DNA of 11,461 nt. It comes from Trueperaceae bacterium. Lineage in GTDB: Bacteria; Deinococcota; Deinococci; Deinococcales; Trueperaceae. The number at the start of each line of letters is the position of its first letter. Position 1 is the first letter of the stretch. Position numbers and translations under genes: made by a program. This document shows positions 1-7,271 of the stretch, one piece after another. Location of the stretch: positions 1-11,461 of the forward strand of contig SLSQ01000319.1 in the NCBI GenBank assembly GCA_007130355.1, in the 5' to 3' direction. The notes under the pieces were generated by a model that saw only the letters and a list, made by a program, of their open reading frames with translations, was not told where the DNA came from and made no database searches.

Positions 1-400
1 ACGGCGCGAGCACGAAGATCCCCCAGATCCCGAGCACCACGCTCGGTACCGCGGCGAGCAGGTCGACGAAGGTGTCGACGATCGCGGCCAGCCAACGCGG
101 GGCGTACTCGGCGCTCCAGATCGCGACGGCGACGGCGGGCACCAGCGACAGCGCGAGGGCGGCGACGCTGGTGATCAGGGTGCCGATCAGGAACGGCCAG
201 GTCCCGAAGACGCCGGTCACCGGATTCCAGGTGGTTCCAGTCAGGAAGCCGAGGAACCCGAACGTCTCGAGCGGCGTTCGGGCCTCGTCGAGCAGGACCC
301 AGCCCATCGCCGCCGCCAACGCGACGACGGCGAGCCCGGCCGCCGTGACGAGCGCCAGGAAGAGCGGGTCCCCCGGGCGCCAGGGACGTGCGTGCGACAC
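1..400 (-). CDS. pstC: Phosphate ABC transporter permease PstC (5' part, cut by window edge)
   Basis: Inner-membrane permease subunit of the high-affinity phosphate importer PstSCAB; it pairs with PstA to form the channel. The first 133 codons are visible and the gene runs off the left edge. The start is a GTG at 400-398, preceded by a perfect AGGAGG (412-407) at 6-nt spacing. The translation shows a hydrophobic segment at residues 13-37, the WNPVTGVFGTWPFLIGTL stretch typical of PstC (58-75), a second membrane segment at about 69-96, then EYAP (98-101) and DLLAAVPSVVLGIWGIFVL (113-131), which matches the conserved PstC/PstA segment before the cytoplasmic loop. It follows pstS by 94 nt on the same strand, the usual pst order. 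PstA is the main alternative, but position and the WNP..G.FG..PF motif favour PstC. Confidence 0.9.
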   Translation of the reverse strand, partial: MSHARPWRPGDPLFLALVTAAGLAVVALAAAMGWVLLDEARTPLETFGFLGFLTGTTWNPVTGVFGTWPFLIGTLITSVAALALSLVPAVAVAIWSAEYAPRWLAAIVDTFVDLLAAVPSVVLGIWGIFVLAP

Positions 401-406
401 CGTCGA

Positions 407-412
407 CCTCCT
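407..412 (-). promoter_or_regulatory. Shine-Dalgarno site of pstC
   Basis: AGGAGG on the minus strand, 6 nt before the GTG at 400. It fixes the non-ATG start of pstC and shows that this gene, unlike the leaderless ones nearby, is translated from an internal site on a longer mRNA. Confidence 0.75.
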
Positions 413-438
413 CAGGTACGGGACGGGAACGGACGGCA

Positions 439-474
439 CGTCCGCGCGACCCCGATCTCGGAGCCGCGCGGACG
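439..474 (-). other. Intercistronic hairpin between pstS and pstC
   Basis: Ten-base perfect inverted repeat: 439-448 pairs with 465-474. The 16-nt loop itself contains a 4-bp CCGA/TCGG helix (452-455 with 458-461). It lies 20 nt past the pstS stop and 26 nt before the pstC Shine-Dalgarno. No T run follows on either strand, so it is not a classical intrinsic terminator. By analogy with other binding-protein operons it could protect the 3' end of pstS mRNA or partly block readthrough, giving more PstS than permease. That role is inference. Confidence 0.6.
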
Positions 475-494
475 AGCGACGGAAGTTCGGCGGA

Positions 495-1613
495 TCAGCG
501 CGCTGCGAGCTCGCGCACGAGGTCGGCGCCGAGCGGCTCGTCCTCGTACGTCATGCGCTCGACCATCGCGATCGCGACGTCGACGGCGGCGTCGGGAAGG
601 CGCGCGAAGTCGAGCGGTTCGGACAGGTCCTGACCGTCGGTGAGGACGTACAGGAAGAAGCGGACCAGCTCCTCCGCCTCGGCGCGCGACGAGATCGTGG
701 CGTTCGCCTCGAGGCGTTCGTGCACCAGCAGCCAGGCGAACCCGGCGGCGGGGTAGCCGTCCGGAGCGGGCGTGTCGGTGATCGAGACGCGGGCGTCGGC
801 GGGGAGGTCCACGTCGCCGGCGGCGCTCGTGGACGGCAGGTCGGCCACGACCGGCGTTCCCGCGGCGTTGATCACGGCCGCGTAGGCGATGTCGTTCAGC
901 GTGGCGTAGACCAGGCTGTTGTAGCCGAGCGCGCCCGGGGTGGTCTGCACCACGCCGGCGACGCCCTCGTTGCCGTTGCCGCCGATGCCGACCGGCCAGT
1001 CGACGCTGGTCGCGAAGCCGACCCGTTCGGCCCAGGTGGCGTCGACCTTGCTCAGGTAGTCGGTCCACACGGCGGTGGTCCCCGATCCGTCGGAGCGGTG
1101 CACGATCTGGACGGGCAGCGGCGGGAGGTCCAGGTCCGGGTTGAGGTCGGCGATCGCCTCGTCGTCCCAGAACGGGATCTCGCCGAGGAACAGGCGGGCG
1201 AGGGTCGGTCCGTCGAGCGTGAGGCGCTCCGTCACGCCGGGCAGGTTGTAGGTCGGCACGACCGAGCCGAGCGTCACCGGCAGATTCAGGGCGGTTCCGC
1301 CCGTGGCCGCTTCGACATCATGGATCTGCTCGTCGGTGAGGAACCGTTCGCTGGCGCCGAACATCACCGTCTGGTTCAGGAACTGGCGGATGCCGCCTCC
1401 CGAGCCGATCGACTGGTAGTTGAGCGTCACACGACCGTCGGTCGCGTCGCGGTACTCGTCGGCCCAGGCGGTGATCAGCGGCGCGGGGAAGGTCGCGCCG
1501 GCGCCTTCCAGGTTCACGGACTGCGCGAGCGAGGTGCCGAAGGGAACGGTCGCGAGGGCGCCCACGAGGGCGGCGCGGCGGACGAACGATCGGATGGAGC
1601 GTTCGGGCTTCAT
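495..1613 (-). CDS. pstS: Phosphate ABC transporter substrate-binding protein PstS
   Basis: Periplasmic binding protein that captures inorganic phosphate and hands it to PstC/PstA. The 372-aa product opens with a basic n-region (MKPERSIRSFVRR), a hydrophobic core and a likely signal-peptidase I site after SLA (about residue 30). There is no lipobox cysteine, so it should be a soluble secreted protein. Family motifs are clear: GAGATFPAPL (37-46), YQSIGSGGGIRQF (66-78), MFGASE (84-89) and HRSDGSGTT (172-180), all in phosphate-contacting regions of PstS. The ATG at 1613 is chosen over an in-frame GTG at 1625 because GGAGG (1623-1619) lies 5 nt upstream of the ATG and overlaps the GTG. Upstream is a candidate Pho-box promoter; downstream come a hairpin and pstC. 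Length is normal for the family. Confidence 0.95.
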   Translation of the reverse strand: MKPERSIRSFVRRAALVGALATVPFGTSLAQSVNLEGAGATFPAPLITAWADEYRDATDGRVTLNYQSIGSGGGIRQFLNQTVMFGASERFLTDEQIHDVEAATGGTALNLPVTLGSVVPTYNLPGVTERLTLDGPTLARLFLGEIPFWDDEAIADLNPDLDLPPLPVQIVHRSDGSGTTAVWTDYLSKVDATWAERVGFATSVDWPVGIGGNGNEGVAGVVQTTPGALGYNSLVYATLNDIAYAAVINAAGTPVVADLPSTSAAGDVDLPADARVSITDTPAPDGYPAAGFAWLLVHERLEANATISSRAEAEELVRFFLYVLTDGQDLSEPLDFARLPDAAVDVAIAMVERMTYEDEPLGADLVRELAAR

Positions 1614-1618
1614 GCGGG

Positions 1619-1623
1619 CCTCC
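1619..1623 (-). promoter_or_regulatory. Shine-Dalgarno site deciding the pstS start
   Basis: GGAGG on the minus strand, 5 nt before the ATG at 1613. It overlaps the alternative GTG codon at 1625-1623, which makes that upstream start unlikely. Confidence 0.7.
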
Positions 1624-1666
1624 ACGGTCGCCGGTTTCGGAGGGGAGCCTCCAGCGACCCGAGGAG

Positions 1667-1698
1667 AGGGTACGGACCGTTCGTCAGGCCCACGTCAG
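1667..1698 (-). promoter_or_regulatory. Candidate pstS promoter with Pho-box-like direct repeats
   Basis: Reading the minus strand, CTGACG (1698-1693) is repeated after 5 nt as CTGACG (1687-1682), a period of exactly 11 bp. Nine nt later comes TACCCT (1672-1667), a fit to the TANNNT -10 box. PhoB/PhoP-type activators bind direct repeats of 11-bp periodicity that stand in for the -35 box of phosphate-starvation promoters, and no good -35 is present at 16-18 bp here. The predicted mRNA would have a leader of about 45 nt ending in the pstS Shine-Dalgarno. The repeats and spacing are seen; the regulator is inferred, as no phoB/phoR gene lies in the window. Confidence 0.5.
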
Positions 1699-1699
1699 C

Positions 1700-1726
1700 G
1701 GCCCCGGACCGGTTCGGTCCGGGGCC
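1700..1726 (-). terminator. 11-bp perfect hairpin between valS and pstS
   Basis: GGCCCCGGACC (1700-1710) pairs perfectly with 1716-1726 around a 5-nt loop. It sits 72 nt past the valS stop and directly upstream of the candidate Pho box. There is no T tract, so intrinsic termination is uncertain. It could end valS transcripts with help from another factor, or act as an RNA 3'-end stabiliser. Confidence 0.4.
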
Positions 1727-1741
1727 TCGCTACGCTGCCGT

Positions 1742-1772
1742 TCCGCGCCACGCGTCCCCGCGACGGCGCGGA
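1742..1772 (-). other. GC-rich hairpin just downstream of valS
   Basis: TCCGCGCC (1742-1749) pairs with GGCGCGGA (1765-1772), and an inner CGCG/CGCG helix (1751-1754 with 1759-1762) closes a 4-nt loop. It starts 26 nt after the valS stop and is the first of two strong hairpins in the valS-pstS gap. No T run follows. It may protect or help end the valS mRNA; the function is inferred only. Confidence 0.4.
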
Positions 1773-1798
1773 TCGAAGGCGGGCGCCGCGCCTCGGGG

Positions 1799-4462
<2,664 letters not shown>

Positions 4463-4467
4463 CGGAT

Positions 4468-4473
4468 CCTCCT
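4468..4473 (-). promoter_or_regulatory. valS Shine-Dalgarno site, probable T-box control point
   Basis: AGGAGG on the minus strand, 5 nt before the valS ATG at 4462. CCTCG at 4534-4530 in the leader can pair with CGAGG at 4475-4471, overlapping this site; a second register pairs CCTC (4534-4531) with GAGG (4471-4468). Either would hide the site. The same leader bases are used by the T-box antisequestrator, so the two folds exclude each other. Confidence 0.65.
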
Positions 4474-4479
4474 CGCGGA

Positions 4480-4505
4480 CCCCACCGCAGCGATGCGCGG
4501 CGGGG
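4480..4505 (-). other. 9-bp hairpin in the valS leader next to the RBS
   Basis: 4505-4497 pairs with 4488-4480 over nine positions (one G-U) around an 8-nt loop. A smaller CGACC-GAA-GGTCG hairpin (4519-4507) lies just upstream. No U run follows, so it is unlikely to be a terminator. The two hairpins would bring the sequestering strand (about 4534) close to the Shine-Dalgarno site (4473-4468). Confidence 0.5.
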
Positions 4506-4768
4506 CCGACCTTCGGTCGACCGGGCGGACGAGGCGTTCGGCCCCGCGGTACCACCGCCGCTTCCCCGCGCCGGGCGCGGGACGCTCCAGATCCGCGCTG
4601 TCGGGGCGGAACCCGGAGGCTCTACTGGGCGGCCGCTCGACGGCCGCCGTTCCTCCTCGGTCGGTCGCGCCGGAGCGCGACCGGGCGGGCGACGTTCGGC
4701 GCTTCGGTCCCGACCCCGGTTCGCAGCCGGAACGCACGTTCCGCCCAGGGCTCTCTGTCGGGCCGGCG

Positions 4769-4795
4769 GGCGCCTACTCCTCCCGCGCAGGCGCC
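4769..4795 (-). repeat. GGCGCC inverted repeat at the mrp-valS junction
   Basis: GGCGCC at 4795-4790 and 4774-4769 can form a 6-bp stem with a 15-nt loop, starting 17 nt after the mrp stop and near the predicted valS transcript start. No T run follows. It may be the 5'-terminal hairpin of the leader or chance in GC-rich DNA. Confidence 0.3.
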
Positions 4796-4796
4796 G

Positions 4797-4826
4797 ATGG
4801 TAGCAGGCGGACTAGACGACCGGCAA
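4797..4826 (-). promoter_or_regulatory. Promoter for the valS T-box leader
   Basis: On the minus strand, TTGCCG (4826-4821) and TACCAT (4802-4797) are spaced by 18 bp. The -35 and most of the spacer lie inside the last codons of mrp. The predicted start near 4790 leaves a leader of about 330 nt that holds the whole T-box structure, so valS can be transcribed independently of mrp. Confidence 0.5.
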
Positions 4827-5864
4827 GGTGGCGCGCGCCTGCTCCGCCAGGCGGAAGGCGAGCGCGCGGGCGGCGCCGCGCAGCGCCCGCGCCTGCGGCG
4901 ACTCGGGGTGGGACAGGACCAGCGGGGTGCCGTCGTCGCCGCTCTCGCGCACGATCCGCGCGATCGGCACCTGACCGAGCAGCGGCAGCTTCTCCTGCTC
5001 GCACCAGGCGCGGGCGGCCCCCTCGCCGAAGATCGGGTCACGGGTACCGTCCGGAAGCTCGTACCAGCTCATGTTCTCGATCGCGCCGAGCACCGGCACG
5101 TGCGTCTTGCGCATCATCGTGTGGGCGCGGCGCACGTCGGCGAGGGACATCTCCTGCGGGGTGGTGACGAGCACCGCGCCGCTGACGTGGGTCAGCTGCG
5201 ACAGCGACAGCTGGACGTCGCCGGTGCCGGGGGGAAGGTCGACGACCAGCACGTCGAGCTCGCCCCAGACCGTCTGTTCGAGCATCTGCTTGAGGGTGCC
5301 GTGCAGGATCGGGCCGCGCCAGGTGAGCGCCTGGCCGTCCTCGACCAGGTTCGCGATCGAGATCAGGCGCACGCCGTGCGCCCGCAGCGGGAGGATCCGC
5401 TTCTCCTCGTCCGCCATCAGGCGCTTCCCCTCGACGGCGAACATCTTGGCCTGGGACGGCCCGTAGATGTCGGCGTCGAGCAGGCCCACGCGCGCGCCGT
5501 CCTGCGCCAGACCGGCGGCCACGTTGGCGGCGACGGTCGACTTGCCGACGCCGCCCTTGCCCGATCCGACCGCGACCACGTGCCGGATTCCGGGCGCCGC
5601 CTCCGTGCCGGCGGCGCCGTCGAACGCCGCCTCGACCGTGATCTCGACCTCGGCGGCGCCCGCGTCCCGAACGGCTTCGGTCACCGCCTGCTCGAGGTCG
5701 CGCCGGCCGGGTCCGTCCGGCACCACGGCGCCGAGGCGCAGCGAGACGCGGTCCCCGTCGACGCTCAGGGCGCGCACGGTGCCGTCCGAGATCGGATCGG
5801 TCCCGGTGGCGGGGTCGTGGATGCGGCCCAGGGCGTGCCGGGCGCCAGCTTCGTCGAGGCTCAT
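4812..5864 (-). CDS. mrp: Mrp/ApbC/NBP35-family P-loop ATPase
   Basis: Cytoplasmic ATPase of the family that carries and delivers Fe-S clusters. The 350-aa product has an N-terminal MIP18/DUF59 domain (about 8-78, with IHDPATG at 15-21), then the deviant Walker A GSGKGGVGKST (100-110), LLDADIYGPSQ (128-138), WRGPILHGTLKQ (182-193), the VVDLPPGTGD Walker B/switch block (207-216), TTPQEMSLADVRR (234-246) and IENMSWYELPDG (262-273). The CxxC pair that usually follows ENMS is absent, and GCP in the MIP18 part is replaced by DGP. The only cysteine is Cys288 (AWCEQ). ATG 5864 is chosen because the MIP18 domain begins there and TACCCT ends 6 nt upstream; longer in-frame versions run across the divergent promoter region. 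Cluster carriage is therefore less certain than ATPase function. Confidence 0.93.
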   Translation of the reverse strand: MSLDEAGARHALGRIHDPATGTDPISDGTVRALSVDGDRVSLRLGAVVPDGPGRRDLEQAVTEAVRDAGAAEVEITVEAAFDGAAGTEAAPGIRHVVAVGSGKGGVGKSTVAANVAAGLAQDGARVGLLDADIYGPSQAKMFAVEGKRLMADEEKRILPLRAHGVRLISIANLVEDGQALTWRGPILHGTLKQMLEQTVWGELDVLVVDLPPGTGDVQLSLSQLTHVSGAVLVTTPQEMSLADVRRAHTMMRKTHVPVLGAIENMSWYELPDGTRDPIFGEGAARAWCEQEKLPLLGQVPIARIVRESGDDGTPLVLSHPESPQARALRGAARALAFRLAEQARATLPVV

Positions 5865-5876
5865 GACGGCAGGGTA
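5865..5876 (-). promoter_or_regulatory. Leaderless-type -10 box of mrp
   Basis: TACCCT (5876-5871, minus strand) is followed by 6 nt and the mrp ATG. A -10 box this close places the transcript start on or beside the start codon, with no room for a Shine-Dalgarno site. No convincing -35 was found 16-18 bp upstream. Confidence 0.55.
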
Positions 5877-5940
5877 GCAAGGGGGCGCACGGGCGCTTCC
5901 GTCCCGGCCGACACCGCCCGAACTCCCGGTTCCGGTCGCC

Positions 5941-5969
5941 TTGTCGCCCCGCGGAGGCGCGGGTATGCT
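5941..5969 (+). promoter_or_regulatory. Promoter of the kinase-like gene (leaderless type)
   Basis: TTGTCG (5941-5946) and TATGCT (5964-5969) are separated by 17 bp. The GTG start codon follows the -10 by 7 nt, so the mRNA probably begins at or next to the start codon. Together with the mrp promoter it makes a divergent pair in 112 bp. Confidence 0.65.
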
Positions 5970-5976
5970 CGCCCCC

Positions 5977-7197
5977 GTGAAGCGACCCGACGCGAGCGAG
6001 GACGGCACGGACGCCTCGCCGGGCTCGCCGCGCTCCCCCCGTCTTCTGGTGCACGGCTGGACCGCCCCGCACGCGGGCGTGATCGAAGGGACCGGACGGT
6101 TCGGACCGACCGGCGTCCCGGTACGGATCCGCCGCTTCGACGGTCCTCCCCGCGGCGCGCCGGAGCGGCTCGAGCACGCCGTGCTGCCGGGCGTGGTGGC
6201 GGTCGTCCGCCAGGGGAGCGGCACGCGGCTCGCCACCTGGGTGCCGAGCGACGCCCGCTCCCTCGACGACGACCGCCACGAGCTCACGCCGGACGAGCTG
6301 CTGCAGCTCGCCGACGGGCTCGCCGTGGCGCACGCCGCCGGCGCGGTCCACGGCGACCTCGGTCCCCACCGGGTTCTGCGCACCTCGGACGGCCGCCTGC
6401 TCCTCGACGGGTTCGGCGCCCCCTGGCGGCCCGACCCGGAGGTCGAGCCGACCGCCCGCGACGACGTGCGGGCGTTCGCGACGGTGGCCGCGAACCGGGG
6501 CGCGGCCCTCGGACCCGCCACCAGCGAACGCCTCACCGAACTGGCGCTCGGGGCGGACGCCTCGGTGCCCGACGGCGGCGCCCTGTCCGAGACGTTGCGG
6601 GTAGCGGTGGCCGCCGACGGCCTCGCGCCCGCCGACGGCCCCGGCAGCGACGCGCGCGAGGGTCCCGCCGCCGCGAACGGGCCGGTCGTGAAGCGATTGC
6701 CGCCCGGCGGCGTCTACCGCAGCGGCGAGGACCGAGCCGAGACGAAACCCGGCCGGTACCTGCCGCCCCAGGAGCGGCAGCGACCGCGACCGCCCGCCTG
6801 GCGCTTCACCCGACGCACCTGGTTCCTGCTCCTCCTGCTGATCATCGTCTCGGCGGCGTCGCTGTGGGTCCAGCGCCGGTCGCTCCCGCCCTCTCCGGTC
6901 GCGTCGGACGCCGCGTCGTACGTGCTCGACGTGCGCCTCGCCGCGCCCGACGCCCCTCCGCTCGAAATCGTCGTGGTCGAAGCGCCGGACGGGAGCTCCC
7001 TCCCCTCCGGCACGCGCCTCGGGCGGGCGCCCCGCCGGGTCCTGCTCGACCGCGAAGGACGCTGGGTGCTCCAGGGCGTGTTCGGCGACCGCGTCGGCGA
7101 GCCGGAAGCGATCGACGTGCCCCTCCGCCGCGAAGCGGTCCTGCGCCTTCCGCCCGAACCGACCGACGACCCGCCGCAGGAGCCGCCGACCCCCTGA
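5977..7197 (+). CDS. Membrane-anchored degenerate Ser/Thr kinase-like protein (predicted pseudokinase)
   Basis: A 406-aa protein with traces of a Hanks-type kinase fold. GTGRFG (38-43) resembles the glycine-rich loop. VPVRIRRF (47-54) sits where VAIK is expected but has Arg for the ATP-binding Lys. HGDLGPHRVL (125-134) aligns with the HRDLKPxN catalytic loop, keeping the Asp but having Arg in place of the Mg-binding Asn. LLLDGFG (141-147) resembles the DFG strand with an extra Gly. DDVRAFATVA (162-171) matches the SDVYALG helix. The C-lobe looks shortened. A Pro/Arg-rich linker leads to one transmembrane segment (282-298) and an extracytoplasmic beta-rich tail (315-391) faintly like a PEGA domain. 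The start is GTG 5977, 7 nt after a -10 box; an ATG at 5965 lies inside that box. guaA follows after 74 nt. The fold is inferred from motifs and activity is doubtful. Confidence 0.8.
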   Translation: MKRPDASEDGTDASPGSPRSPRLLVHGWTAPHAGVIEGTGRFGPTGVPVRIRRFDGPPRGAPERLEHAVLPGVVAVVRQGSGTRLATWVPSDARSLDDDRHELTPDELLQLADGLAVAHAAGAVHGDLGPHRVLRTSDGRLLLDGFGAPWRPDPEVEPTARDDVRAFATVAANRGAALGPATSERLTELALGADASVPDGGALSETLRVAVAADGLAPADGPGSDAREGPAAANGPVVKRLPPGGVYRSGEDRAETKPGRYLPPQERQRPRPPAWRFTRRTWFLLLLLIIVSAASLWVQRRSLPPSPVASDAASYVLDVRLAAPDAPPLEIVVVEAPDGSSLPSGTRLGRAPRRVLLDREGRWVLQGVFGDRVGEPEAIDVPLRREAVLRLPPEPTDDPPQEPPTP

Positions 7198-7210
7198 CCC
7201 GCCCCTTTCC

Positions 7211-7235
7211 GTGCGGCCGTCCGACCCGGCCGCAC
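7211..7235 (+). other. 9-bp hairpin upstream of guaA
   Basis: GTGCGGCCG (7211-7219) pairs perfectly with CGGCCGCAC (7227-7235) around a 7-nt loop, 13 nt after the kinase-like gene's stop and 36 nt before guaA. A second small stem, CCCGC-CGT-GCGGG, follows at about 7240-7252. No T tract and no purine-riboswitch core are visible. It could be an mRNA processing or partial-termination element between the two genes. Confidence 0.4.
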
Positions 7236-7271
7236 CGCGCCCGCCGTGCGGGCCGACCCGACGGAGCGACC

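Larger units (their letters stand above)
4463..4790 (-). promoter_or_regulatory. T-box riboswitch leader of valS (probably translational)
   Basis: The minus strand carries the T-box core GGTGGTACCGCG at 4556-4545. It folds as a textbook antiterminator/antisequestrator: helix A1 GGCGG (4559-4555) with CCGCC (4528-4524), a 7-nt bulge TGGTACC (4554-4548), and helix A2 GCGGGGC (4547-4541) with GCCTCGT (4535-4529) around CGAAC. The bulge TGGT is complementary to the ACCA end of an uncharged tRNA with discriminator A, as in tRNA-Val. Upstream, CTGGGCGG (4748-4741) pairs with CCGCCCAG (4632-4625) as a possible full-length Stem I. A shorter Stem I, with GGGCG and CGTTC paired to GAACG and CGCCC, would end near 4682. 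GTC valine codons suitable as specifier occur at 4641-4639 or 4693-4691. A 7-bp hairpin (CCCGCGC/GCGCGGG) just before the T-box fits Stem III. Without a U tract, control of the ribosome site is more likely than termination. Confidence 0.9.

Noticed and set aside
4463..4555. Upstream start of valS giving 31 extra residues
   Set aside because: This stretch is the T-box antisequestrator and hairpin region; ATG 4462 has a perfect AGGAGG.
4797..7271. In-frame upstream extension of guaA making a 1336-codon protein
   Set aside because: The extra part is antisense to mrp and out of frame with the kinase-like gene. GuaA homology starts at ATG 7272, which has GGAG upstream.
7198..7271. Purine-type riboswitch before guaA
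   Set aside because: The gap is only 74 nt, is almost all G/C, and shows just two simple hairpins with none of the conserved purine-aptamer core.
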